Assembly (NCBI GenBank): GCA_002428015.1
Contig: DIZW01000110.1
Span: 14,906-78,905, forward strand
Source of the DNA: Oxalobacteraceae bacterium UBA6018
Lineage (GTDB): Bacteria; Pseudomonadota; Gammaproteobacteria; Burkholderiales; Burkholderiaceae_D
Direction of reading: 5' to 3'
Length of the DNA stretch: 64,000 nucleotides
Shown: piece after piece, positions 38,720-46,566 of the stretch
How positions within the stretch are numbered: the first letter of the stretch is position 1
Layout: every line of letters starts with the position of its first letter
Translations under genes and position numbers: made by a program
The notes under the pieces: generated by a model
The model's input: the letters and a program-made list of their open reading frames with translations, nothing else
Databases searched by the model: none
Told to the model about the DNA's origin: nothing

Positions 38720-38756
38720 TAGTTATGAGATTTGATCAACGTACTACATGTAGTGG
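38710..38756 (+). promoter_or_regulatory. Two NrdR-box-like operators
   Basis: CCACTACAATTAGTTA (38710-38725) and GTACTACATGTAGTGG (38741-38756) match the NrdR consensus ACACTATATATAGTGT at 10 and 11 of 16 positions. Centres are 31 bases apart, three helical turns, as usual for paired NrdR boxes. They cover the -10 region and the predicted start, consistent with repression of ribonucleotide reductase when dATP is high. Confidence 0.7.
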
Positions 38757-38976
38757 TCACCAGCGAATTTACACCCATATGCGCGAACTCGGCACCTTCG
38801 AAGAAATTGCCTCAGAGATAGCGTTTTTTACCCCACGATGACGCCTTTTTCCGACCACGTACTGGTGGCCGGGCGCCATGGTGTTTGCTTTTGTTAGCGT
38901 AGGCGGGCAGCCCAGGCGGCTGTCCCATTGATAAAAAACCGGCGGCAGCGCGCTGTTAGCCGTTCCAGGAGGATTC

Positions 38977-41895
38977 ATGCAAACATCCCAAGAAATTTCG
39001 AACAATCCATTGCACGGTACACCTGGAGCAGCCAGTGCGGAGCCCGCGGCCAGTGCGGCCGCGCTGGCCGCCAACGGCGACTACCGCATCATCCGCCGCA
39101 ACGGCGCCGTGGTGGCCTTCGAGCCGTCCAAGATCCAGGTCGCGATGACCAAGGCCTTCCTGGCCGTGCACGGCGGCGCCAGCGCCGCCTCCGCGCGCGT
39201 GCGCGAGATGGTCGAGCAGTTGACCCACAACGTGGTGGCCGCGCTGGTGCGCCGCCAGCCGTCGGGCGGCACCTTCCACATCGAGGACGTGCAGGACCAG
39301 GTCGAACTGTCGCTGATGCGCTCGGGCGAGCACGACGTCGCGCGCGCCTACGTGCTGTACCGCGCCAAGCACATGGAAGAGCGCCGCAAGCAGAAGGAAG
39401 CCCAGGGCACGACCGACGTCGCCGCCCCGCAGATCCACGTCACCGACAACGGCGCGCGCCGCCCGCTCGACATGAACGAGGTGCGCGACCTGATCAACGC
39501 CGCCTGCGTCGGCCTGGAAAAGCACGTCGACGCCGACGCCATCCTGGCCGAGACGGTCAAGAACCTGTACGACGGCGTGCCGGTCGAGGAACTGCACAAG
39601 TCGGCCATCCTGGCCGCGCGCGCGCTGATGGAGAAAGATCCGGCCTACTCCCAGGTGACGGCGCGCATCCTGCTGCACACCATCCGCAAGGAGGTGTTCG
39701 CCCAGGAGGTGCCGCAGGCGAAAGCGGCCGCACACTATATAGAGTACTTCCCGCGCTACATCGCCAAGGGCATCGAGAACGAGCTGCTGGACCCGGTCCT
39801 GGCCAGCTTCGACCTGGCCAAGCTGGCCAAGGCCCTGGTGGCCGACCGCGACCTTCAGTTCGGCTACATCGGCCTGCAGACCCTGTACGACCGCTACTTC
39901 CTGCACGTGCGCGAGGTGCGCATCGAGATGCCGCAGGCGTTCTACATGCGGGTGGCGATGGGCCTGTCCCTGCGCGAGGAAAACCGCGAGGCGCGCGCGA
40001 TCGAGTTCTACAACCTGCTGTCGAGCTTTGACTTCATGAGCTCGACCCCGACCCTGTTCAACGCCGGCACCCTGCGCTCGCAGCTGTCCTCGTGCTACCT
40101 GACCACGGTCTCGGACGACCTGGAAGGCATCTACGACGCGATCAAGGAGAACGCCCTGCTGGCCAAGTACGCCGGCGGCCTGGGCAACGACTGGACCCCG
40201 GTGCGCGCCCTCGGCGCCCACATCAAGGGCACCAACGGCAAGTCGCAAGGCGTGGTGCCGTTCCTGAAAGTGGTCAACGACACCGCCGTGGCGGTCAACC
40301 AGGGCGGCAAGCGCAAGGGCGCGGTGTGCGCCTACCTGGAGACCTGGCACCTGGACATCGAGGAATTCCTGGACCTGCGCAAGAACACCGGCGACGACCG
40401 CCGCCGCACCCACGACATGAACACGGCCAACTGGATTCCCGACCTGTTCATGAAGCGCGTGATGGAAAAGGGCGACTGGACCCTGTTTTCGCCCAGCGAA
40501 GCGCCGGATCTGCACGACAAGGTCGGCAAGGCCTTCGAACTCGCTTACACGGGCTACGAGGCGCGCGCCGCCGCCGGCGACATCCGCGTGTTCAAGAAGG
40601 TCGCCGCGCTCGACCTGTGGCGCAAGATGCTGTCGATGCTGTTCGAGACCGGCCACCCGTGGATCACCTTCAAGGACCCGTGCAACATCCGCTCGCCCCA
40701 GCAGCACGTGGGCGTGGTGCACAGCTCGAACCTGTGCACCGAGATCACGCTCAACACCAACGAGTCGGAGATCGCGGTCTGCAACCTCGGTTCGGTCAAC
40801 CTGCCGGCCCACATGAAAGAGGGCAAGCTGGACCCGGTCAAGCTGCAAAAGACCGTGCGCACGGCCATGCGCATGCTCGACAATGTGATCGACATTAACT
40901 ATTACGCGGTCGACAAGGCGCGCAACTCGAACTTCCGCCACCGTCCGGTCGGCCTGGGCATCATGGGTTTCCAGGACTGCCTGCACATGATGCGGGTGCC
41001 GTACTCGTCGATGCAGGCGGTGGAGTTCGCCGACCGCTCGATGGAGTCGGTGTGCTACTACGCCTACCTGGCCTCGACCGAGCTGGCCGAGGAACGCGGC
41101 CGCTACGAGTCCTACAGCGGCTCGCTGTGGGACCGCGGCATCCTGCCCCAGGATTCGGTCAAGCTGCTGGCCGACGAGCGCGGCGGCTACCTGGAGGTGG
41201 ACGCCAGCGAAAGCATGGACTGGAAGGTGGTGCGCGAGCGCATCAAGCAGTTCGGCATGCGCAACTCGAACTGCGTGGCGATCGCCCCGACGGCGACAAT
41301 CTCGAATATCATCGGCGTGTCGGCCTGCATCGAACCGACCTTCCAGAACCTGTACGTGAAGTCCAACCTGTCCGGCGAATTTACCGAAATCAATGCCTAC
41401 CTGGTGCGCGACCTCAAGGCGCGCGACCTGTGGGACGAGGTGATGATCTCCGACCTGAAGTACTTCGACGGCTCGCTGGCCAAGATCGACCGCATCCCGC
41501 AAGACCTGCGCGAGATCTACGCCACCGCCTTCGAGGTGTCGCCGAGCTGGCTGGTGGAGGCGGCCTCGCGGCGCCAGAAGTGGATCGACCAGGCCCAGTC
41601 GCTGAACATCTACATGGCCGGCGCCTCGGGCAAGAAGCTCGACGAGACCTACAAGCTGGCCTGGCTGCGCGGCCTGAAGACCACCTACTACCTGCGCACC
41701 GTCGCCGCCACGCACATGGAGAAGTCGACCTCCAAAACCGGCGCGCTGAACGCGGTGGCGGTCGACGGCGGCATGTCGGCCAGCGCGGTGGCGGCGGCCG
41801 CGGCGGCGACACCGGCGGCGGCCGCCGCCGACGGCGCGGCCTGCTACCTGCGTCCGGGCGACGACGGTTTCGAGGAATGCGAAGCCTGCCAATAA
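38977..41895 (+). CDS. nrdA: Class Ia ribonucleotide reductase, alpha subunit
   Basis: 972 residues, larger than the 761 of E. coli. Reduces ribonucleoside diphosphates to deoxy forms. Two N-terminal ATP-cone-like domains are seen (about 33-130, YRIIRRNGAVVAFEPSKI; about 148-245, IHVTDNGARRPLDMNEV), as in Pseudomonas NrdA; the second looks less conserved. The catalytic barrel contains SSCYLTTVSDD, NLCTEITLNTNESEIAVCNLGSVNL (active-site Cys and Asn-Cys-Glu region) and SNFRHRPVGLGIMGFQD. An Ala-rich linker precedes the terminal ECEACQ, whose Cys968 and Cys971 relay electrons from thioredoxin or glutaredoxin. nrdB follows. Confidence 0.97.
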   Translation: MQTSQEISNNPLHGTPGAASAEPAASAAALAANGDYRIIRRNGAVVAFEPSKIQVAMTKAFLAVHGGASAASARVREMVEQLTHNVVAALVRRQPSGGTFHIEDVQDQVELSLMRSGEHDVARAYVLYRAKHMEERRKQKEAQGTTDVAAPQIHVTDNGARRPLDMNEVRDLINAACVGLEKHVDADAILAETVKNLYDGVPVEELHKSAILAARALMEKDPAYSQVTARILLHTIRKEVFAQEVPQAKAAAHYIEYFPRYIAKGIENELLDPVLASFDLAKLAKALVADRDLQFGYIGLQTLYDRYFLHVREVRIEMPQAFYMRVAMGLSLREENREARAIEFYNLLSSFDFMSSTPTLFNAGTLRSQLSSCYLTTVSDDLEGIYDAIKENALLAKYAGGLGNDWTPVRALGAHIKGTNGKSQGVVPFLKVVNDTAVAVNQGGKRKGAVCAYLETWHLDIEEFLDLRKNTGDDRRRTHDMNTANWIPDLFMKRVMEKGDWTLFSPSEAPDLHDKVGKAFELAYTGYEARAAAGDIRVFKKVAALDLWRKMLSMLFETGHPWITFKDPCNIRSPQQHVGVVHSSNLCTEITLNTNESEIAVCNLGSVNLPAHMKEGKLDPVKLQKTVRTAMRMLDNVIDINYYAVDKARNSNFRHRPVGLGIMGFQDCLHMMRVPYSSMQAVEFADRSMESVCYYAYLASTELAEERGRYESYSGSLWDRGILPQDSVKLLADERGGYLEVDASESMDWKVVRERIKQFGMRNSNCVAIAPTATISNIIGVSACIEPTFQNLYVKSNLSGEFTEINAYLVRDLKARDLWDEVMISDLKYFDGSLAKIDRIPQDLREIYATAFEVSPSWLVEAASRRQKWIDQAQSLNIYMAGASGKKLDETYKLAWLRGLKTTYYLRTVAATHMEKSTSKTGALNAVAVDGGMSASAVAAAAAATPAAAAADGAACYLRPGDDGFEECEACQ

Positions 41896-42003
41896 GCCGG
41901 CGCGGACCGCGCAGCGAAGCGGCCGGCTCCAGGCCGCCAACACATACGGTCGTTTCCGCCGACGCGGGAACGACGCTAATCGATAGAACAAGAGGAAACG
42001 ACT

Positions 42004-43119
42004 ATGCTGTCATGGGATGACGAAACCAGCGCGCCAGCCGCGCCGCCAGCGGTGCCGATGGGCGCCGCCACTGAACCGGCCGCACCGGCCTCCGCCGTCG
42101 CCAAGCGCGTCAGCGCCGACGACAAGCGCATCATCAACGGCAAGACCGACGTCAACCAGCTGGTCCCGTTCAAATACAAATGGGCGTGGGATAAATATCT
42201 GGCCGGTTGCGCGAATCACTGGATGCCGCAAGAGGTCAACATGCAGCGCGACATCGAGTTGTGGAAAAATCCCAACGGTTTGACCGACGACGAGCGTCGC
42301 CTCGTCAAGCGCAACCTGGGCTTCTTCGTGACCGCCGATTCGCTCGCCGCCAACAACATCGTGCTCGGCACTTACCGCCACATCACGGCGCCCGAATGCC
42401 GCCAATATCTGCTGCGCCAGGCCTTCGAAGAGGCGATCCACACCCACGCTTATCAGTACATCGTGGAGTCTTTGGGGCTCGATGAAGGCGAGATTTTCAA
42501 CGCCTACAACGAGGTCGCGTCGATCCGCGACAAGGACGAATTCCTGATTCCGTTCATCGATACGCTGACCGATCCGGCCTTCCAGACCGGCACCGTGGAG
42601 AACGATCAGAAGCTGTTGAAGTCGCTGATCGTGTTCGCCTGCCTGATGGAAGGCCTGTTCTTTTACGTCGGATTTACCCAGATTCTGGCGCTCGGACGGC
42701 AGAACAAAATGATGGGCGCGGCCGAGCAGTATCAGTACATTTTGCGTGACGAATCAATGCATTGCAATTTCGGGATCGACCTGATCAACACCATCAAGAT
42801 GGAAAATCCGCTGCTGTGGACCGCCGCTTTCCGCGAGGAGATCAAGGTGCTGTTCGCCAAGGCCGTGGAGCTCGAATACGCGTACGCCGAGGACACCATG
42901 CCGCGCGGTGTGCTCGGTCTGAACGCGACCATGTTCAAGGGTTATCTGCGCTTCATCGCCAACCGCCGCGCCACCCAGATCGGCCTCGAGCCGCTGTTCG
43001 CGCAGGAGGAAAATCCGTTCCCATGGATGAGTGAAATGATCGACCTGAAAAAGGAGCGCAACTTCTTCGAGACGCGCGTGACCGAGTACCAAACCGGTGG
43101 CGCATTGAACTGGGAATAG
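42004..43119 (+). CDS. nrdB: Class Ia ribonucleotide reductase, beta subunit
   Basis: 371 residues. Carries the di-iron tyrosyl radical that starts NrdA catalysis. Metal and radical residues are in place: Asp in VTADSLAANN, EEAIHTHAY (Glu, His and the radical Tyr), MEGLFFYVGF, and RDESMHCNFG (Glu, His). An Ala/Pro-rich N-terminal stretch (about 8-36) precedes the conserved fold. It ends in FFETRVTEYQTGGALNWE, the tail that binds NrdA. It sits 108 bases after nrdA with GAGGAAA upstream, in the same transcript. Confidence 0.97.
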   Translation: MLSWDDETSAPAAPPAVPMGAATEPAAPASAVAKRVSADDKRIINGKTDVNQLVPFKYKWAWDKYLAGCANHWMPQEVNMQRDIELWKNPNGLTDDERRLVKRNLGFFVTADSLAANNIVLGTYRHITAPECRQYLLRQAFEEAIHTHAYQYIVESLGLDEGEIFNAYNEVASIRDKDEFLIPFIDTLTDPAFQTGTVENDQKLLKSLIVFACLMEGLFFYVGFTQILALGRQNKMMGAAEQYQYILRDESMHCNFGIDLINTIKMENPLLWTAAFREEIKVLFAKAVELEYAYAEDTMPRGVLGLNATMFKGYLRFIANRRATQIGLEPLFAQEENPFPWMSEMIDLKKERNFFETRVTEYQTGGALNWE

Positions 43120-43153
43120 GCGATTTTTCAAACGCGATCGAACGCATATCGAA

Positions 43154-43177
43154 ACGCGCGCCGCGCACGGCGCGCGT
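43154..43177. other. 10-bp perfect hairpin just after nrdB
   Basis: ACGCGCGCCG (43154-43163) pairs with CGGCGCGCGT (43168-43177) around CGCA. Eight A follow at 43184-43191, so it lacks a plus-strand U-tract. May protect the nrdAB mRNA end rather than terminate. Confidence 0.5.
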
Positions 43178-43364
43178 CCCACGAAAAAAAAGTTATGCGA
43201 AATGCGGTGTGCAGGTTGCGCACTGACAAGGTTTTCGTGTACTTTACGTGATTGAATTTGTCAAAACGTGAACGCGATGATGTGAGACGCGCGCGGCAGA
43301 CAAAAAAGATCAAAAAATGGGACGCTGATTCAAACAGATATGCGCTTAAACTTCCGCAAAAGCC

Positions 43365-43410
43365 AAAGCCGCACTGCCTGATCCTGTTCAGGCATGGCGG
43401 CTTTTTCTTT
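43365..43410 (+). terminator. Intrinsic terminator of the nrdAB transcript
   Basis: AAAGCCGC (43365-43372) pairs with GCGGCTTT (43397-43404), and inside it GCCTGA (43376-43381) with TCAGGC (43388-43393). The stem ends in TTTTTCTTTT. It lies 245 bases after the nrdB stop. Confidence 0.88.
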
Positions 43411-43665
43411 TCAGGTTGATGCAAGTGGGTGATGTGAACAGCGCACTGGAACACCGAATTCGTCGGTGCTGAAGAATCAGCGCCGGCCTAAGCTGAACCG
43501 CTGCGACGTACGAACAAGTGCAGCGCTTCGGCTGGTGACCGAATTCATTAGCATAAACACGAACAGGTTTGTGCCGATGAATAATTCGCCTGACCTTGTT
43601 ACGGGTCGGCGGGTTTTAAATCTTGTAGCGTGATTTTTTCCCATCGCAGATGAAGGAGAACCCAA

Positions 43666-44604
43666 ATGGCAACAGCCGCTAAGAAACCAGCAGTAAAGAA
43701 GCCAGCCGCGAAAGCCGCTGCCGCTACGAAACCGGAAGCGAAGAAAGTCGCCGCCAAGCCAGCAGCGAAGGCAGCCGCCAAGCCAGCAGCAAAGCCGGCA
43801 GCGAAGAAGGCAGCAGCCAAGCCAGCAGCGAAGAAGGCAGCAGCAAAGCCAGCAGCGAAGAAGGCCGCAGCCAAGCCAGCAGCCAAGAAAGTAGCAGCCA
43901 AGGCAGCAGCCAAGCCAGCAGCGAAAAAAGCTGCAGCCAAGCCAGTAGCGAAGAAAGCAGCAGCCAAGCCAGCAGCCAAGAAAGTCGCAGCGAAAGCAGC
44001 GGCCAAGCCGGCAGCGAAAAAAGCCGCAGCCAAGCCAGCAGCGAAAAAGGCGGCAGCCAAGCCAGCAGCGAAAAAGGTAGCAGCGAAAGCGGCAGCCAAG
44101 CCAGCGGCGAAGAAGGTTGCAGCGAAAGCGGCGGCCAAGCCAGCAGCGAAGAAAGCCGCAGCCAAGCCAGCAGCGAAGAAAGCCGCAGCAAAGCCAGCAG
44201 CCAAGGCCGCAGTGAAGAAACCAGCAGCAACCAAGGTGGCAGCTAAAGCACCAACTAAAGCAGCAGCAAAGCCAGCAGCGAAAGCAGCAGCAAAGCCAGC
44301 AGCAAAAAAGGTGGCGGCTCAGCCAGCAGCAAAAAAGCCCGTTAAGGCTGCGGCCAAGCCAGCAGCCAAGCCAGCGGCGGCACCTGCTCCAGTCGCAGCA
44401 GCCAAGCCAGCGGCCAAGCCAGTAGCCAAGAAGGCCGCTGCACCGAAGAAGGCGGCAGCGCCTAAGGCGGAAGCAGCCAAGCCAATGGCAGCGGCAACCC
44501 CAGCGGCAGCACCGGCACCGGCACCCGCCGCGCCAGCGCCTGCGGCAAAAACGGTGTTGGCACCGGCAGCAGCATGGCCTTTCCCGACCAGCAGCCGTCC
44601 GTAA
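43666..44604 (+). CDS. Histone H1-like, Ala/Lys/Pro repeat protein
   Basis: 312 residues built almost only of Ala, Lys and Pro, with short units such as AAKPAAKKAAAKPAAKK repeated over about 25-255 and a more Pro/Ala-rich, lysine-poor C-terminus (PAAAPAPAPAAPAPAAKTV). It resembles AlgP-type and histone H1 C-terminal domain proteins that bind DNA non-specifically and compact nucleoids. AAGGAG precedes the ATG, and a strong terminator follows. The repeat is visible at DNA level (runs of aagccagcagcgaag), so length variation between strains by slippage is likely. Reverse-strand open frames here are by-products of composition. Confidence 0.92.
   Translation: MATAAKKPAVKKPAAKAAAATKPEAKKVAAKPAAKAAAKPAAKPAAKKAAAKPAAKKAAAKPAAKKAAAKPAAKKVAAKAAAKPAAKKAAAKPVAKKAAAKPAAKKVAAKAAAKPAAKKAAAKPAAKKAAAKPAAKKVAAKAAAKPAAKKVAAKAAAKPAAKKAAAKPAAKKAAAKPAAKAAVKKPAATKVAAKAPTKAAAKPAAKAAAKPAAKKVAAQPAAKKPVKAAAKPAAKPAAAPAPVAAAKPAAKPVAKKAAAPKKAAAPKAEAAKPMAAATPAAAPAPAPAAPAPAAKTVLAPAAAWPFPTSSRP
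43726..44340 (+). repeat. Degenerate tandem DNA repeat in the histone-like gene
   Basis: Unit close to GCCAAGCCAGCAGCGAAGAA (about 21 and 33 bases in alternation), repeated more than 15 times with synonymous changes between A/G and G/C endings. It encodes the AKPAAKKA series. Boundaries are approximate because copies decay toward both ends. Confidence 0.8.
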
Positions 44605-44633
44605 TAGCCAGCTGGGCCTGGATCAGGCAAAAT

Positions 44634-44670
44634 ACCGCTGTGTGATTCGCTCACACAGCGGTTTTTTTTT
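44634..44670 (+). terminator. Intrinsic terminator after the histone-like gene
   Basis: ACCGCTGTGTGA (44634-44645) pairs perfectly with TCACACAGCGGT (44651-44662) around TTCGC, ending in a run of nine T (44662-44670). The AAGGAG site of the next gene starts at 44671, so YggT needs its own promoter upstream or readthrough. Confidence 0.93.
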
Positions 44671-44681
44671 AAGGAGTCCAC

Positions 44682-45212
44682 GTGCTCAGTATTCTTCAGT
44701 TGATCGTCGACACCGTCGCCACCATCCTTGGCGGGGTGCTGCTGCTGCGTTTCTGGATGCAGGCTATCCGCGTGCGTCCGCCGGCATCGGTGGCGCAATT
44801 TACCTTCACCTTGTCGGACTGGCTGGTGCGCCCCTTGCGGCGCCTGGTGCCCGGCGTGGGCGGCTACGACTGGGCCAGCCTGATCGGCGCCTTCCTGGTG
44901 GTCATGCTGGCCACCTCGATCTACTTCCTGCAGGGAATGGACGGCCAGACCGTGTTCCTGATGGCCCTGCATCGCTTTCTCACCTGGATCATCTACGGTT
45001 TCATCTCGCTGCTGATCGTCGAGGCGGTGTTTAGCTGGATCAATCCGCATGCGCCGCTGGCGCCCTTCGTGCGCGCGCTCAACGACCCTCTGCTGCGTCC
45101 GCTGCGGCGCGTGGTGCCGCTGGTCGGCGGGCTCGACCTGTCGCTGCTGGTGGCCTTGATCCTGCTGCAGATCGCGCAACTGGTGCTGGGCATGGTCTTC
45201 GGCTACCGATGA
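44682..45212 (+). CDS. YggT family inner-membrane protein
   Basis: 176 residues from a GTG at 44682, supported by AAGGAG five bases upstream. It has two copies of the YggT unit, each with two hydrophobic segments and a short VRPLRRLVPGVGGYDWASLI or LRPLRRVVPLVGGLDLSLLV signature (near 50 and 143). YggT proteins are implicated in osmotic tolerance, K+ uptake or FtsZ-ring and photosystem-related membrane biogenesis in different bacteria; the exact role here is unknown. It overlaps the DUF167 gene by four bases (ATGA). Confidence 0.93.
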   Translation: MLSILQLIVDTVATILGGVLLLRFWMQAIRVRPPASVAQFTFTLSDWLVRPLRRLVPGVGGYDWASLIGAFLVVMLATSIYFLQGMDGQTVFLMALHRFLTWIIYGFISLLIVEAVFSWINPHAPLAPFVRALNDPLLRPLRRVVPLVGGLDLSLLVALILLQIAQLVLGMVFGYR

Positions 45213-45517
45213 GCCATGCGTGGTGTGTGGCGCGGCCTGGCGGCCTGCGGCTGGCGGTGCAGATCACGCCCAACGCCAGGAAGACTGAAGTCATCGGCGT
45301 GCTGGACGACGCCCTCAAGCTCAAGCTGCAAGCCCAGCCGATCGAAGGCAAGGCCAACGACGCGCTGGTCAAATTTCTCGCCAAGACCCTGGCGGTGCCG
45401 CGTGGCGCCGTCACCATCACCCACGGCCATACCAGCAAGCGCAAGCTGATCGAGATCGCCGCGCCGGCCCTGACGTGCGCCCAGGTGGCGCAGCGGCTGC
45501 TGGGCGGGGAGGCCTAG
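45209..45517 (+). CDS. DUF167 (YggU) family protein
   Basis: 102 residues. Core motifs: LRLAVQITPNARKTEVIGVLDDALKLKLQAQPIEGKANDALVKFLAKTL and VTIIHGHTSKRK-like ITHGHTSKRKLIEI, matching the YggU fold. No enzymatic function is known. The yggT-yggU order and overlap are conserved in many proteobacteria. A tandem repeat follows 18 bases after the stop. Confidence 0.93.
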   Translation: MSHAWCVARPGGLRLAVQITPNARKTEVIGVLDDALKLKLQAQPIEGKANDALVKFLAKTLAVPRGAVTITHGHTSKRKLIEIAAPALTCAQVAQRLLGGEA

Positions 45518-45535
45518 CAGCCGCCTGCCCGGGGA

Positions 45536-45576
45536 CGGGCTCAGGCGGGCTCAGGAGGGCTCAGGCCGGGCTCAGG
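45536..45576. repeat. Four tandem copies of a 10-base unit
   Basis: CGGGCTCAGG repeats at 45536, 45546, 45556 and 45566 with one mismatch and one extra base in the later copies. It lies between the convergent DUF167 and PfkB-family genes; it may be a slippage-prone spacer. Confidence 0.75.
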
Positions 45577-45620
45577 AAGCGCATGGAGCGCGCCGGCGGC
45601 GCCGCCTTGAAGCGGCTGGA

Positions 45621-46559
45621 TCAGTAGCGGTAGCCGAATTCGGTCTCGAACCGGTCGGCGATCTGGGCCGCGGTGGCCACGTGGTTCTGGCCGCCCGCCG
45701 AGGCGATCTTGAGCGCGCCCATGAGGCTGGCCAGGCGGCCCGTGGTGGGCCAGTCGAAGCCGTTGGCGATACCGTACAGCAGGCCGGCGCGGAAGGCGTC
45801 ACCGCAGCCGGTGGGGTCGACCACGGCCGCTGCCTTGACGCACGGAATGACGTGGCGCTCGCCGTTGGCGTAGATCTCGGACCCCTTTTCGCCGCGCGTG
45901 ACGATCAGCGCCTCCAGGCGGCCGGCGATGTCGGGCAGGGTCAGGCCGGTGCGGTCCATCAGCATTTCGAATTCGTAGTCGTTGGCGGCGACGTAGGTGG
46001 CTTCGTTGATCAGCTCGATGAGCTCGGCGCCGCTGAACATAGGCAGCTGCTGGCCCGGGTCGAACATGAAGGGCACGTTGTTGCCGGCGCAGTCGCGCGC
46101 GTGCTTGAGCATGCCTTCGCGGCCGTCCGGGGCGATGATCGCCAGGCGCAGCGGCGCGTGGTCGGCCACGTTGTTCTCGTGCGAGTATTCCATCGCGCCG
46201 GGGTGGAAGGCGTTGATCTGGTTGTTGTCCAGGTCGGCCGTGACGAAGCACTGCGCGGTGTAGGCGTGGGCGATCTTGCGGATGGCGCGCGTGGAAATGC
46301 CGAGCGTCTCGAAGCGCTGCAGGTATTCCCCGCCGTCCTGGCCGATGGTGGCCATGATCAACGGGTCGCCGCCGAGCATGTTGAGGTTGTAGGCGATGTT
46401 GGCCGAGCAGCCGCCGTATTCGGTGCGCAGGGTAGGCACCAGGAACGACACGTTGACCTTGTGCAGCTGGTCAGCCAGCAGCGTCTCACCGAAGCGGCCT
46501 TTGTACTGCATGATTTTGTCGAATGCGAGCGAGCCGCAGATCAGGGTGGTCTTGGTCAT
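45621..46559 (-). CDS. PfkB-family carbohydrate kinase
   Basis: 312 residues. C-terminal signature VVDPTGCGDAFRAGLLYG contains the anion hole and catalytic Asp; N-terminal part has EYGGCSANIAYNLNMLGG, the substrate-side glycine loop. The family phosphorylates sugars or nucleosides with ATP; the sequence resembles the adenosine-kinase-like branch, but the substrate is not certain. It lies seven bases after the DUF3426 gene, an arrangement often seen in Burkholderiales. Confidence 0.92.
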   Translation of the reverse strand: MTKTTLICGSLAFDKIMQYKGRFGETLLADQLHKVNVSFLVPTLRTEYGGCSANIAYNLNMLGGDPLIMATIGQDGGEYLQRFETLGISTRAIRKIAHAYTAQCFVTADLDNNQINAFHPGAMEYSHENNVADHAPLRLAIIAPDGREGMLKHARDCAGNNVPFMFDPGQQLPMFSGAELIELINEATYVAANDYEFEMLMDRTGLTLPDIAGRLEALIVTRGEKGSEIYANGERHVIPCVKAAAVVDPTGCGDAFRAGLLYGIANGFDWPTTGRLASLMGALKIASAGGQNHVATAAQIADRFETEFGYRY

Positions 46560-46566
46560 GATGGCC

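Larger units (their letters stand above)
38460..38976 (+). other. 517-base intergenic region before nrdA
   Basis: No convincing gene. The first 230 bases after pilR hold only a short hairpin GTTAGCG/CGCTAAC (38593-38608) without T-run and are otherwise GC-rich. From 38671 the sequence becomes AT-richer and contains the nrdA promoter and two palindromic boxes. The leader then runs about 250 bases to the nrdA start; it contains a possible 20-codon frame (38779-38841, MRELGTFEEIASEIAFFTPR) without a clear ribosome site. AGGAGG precedes nrdA. Confidence 0.7.
43120..43665 (+). other. 546-base intergenic region after nrdB
   Basis: No gene supported. It starts with a hairpin (43154-43177) and an A-run, then an AT-rich stretch, a clear terminator at 43365-43410, and a second AT-rich part with an AAGGAG ribosome site (43653-43658) for the histone-like gene. 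The promoter for that gene should lie between 43411 and 43640; no consensus match stands out. Confidence 0.6.

Noticed and set aside
43599..44234. Reverse-strand frames of 168-211 codons rich in Ala/Phe/Leu opposite the histone-like gene
   Set aside because: They mirror the AAG/GCC repeat on the other strand and have no start context or family match; the plus-strand gene has AAGGAG and a terminator.
43726..44340. CRISPR-like regular repeat
   Set aside because: Repeats are coding, contiguous and degenerate with no unique spacers.
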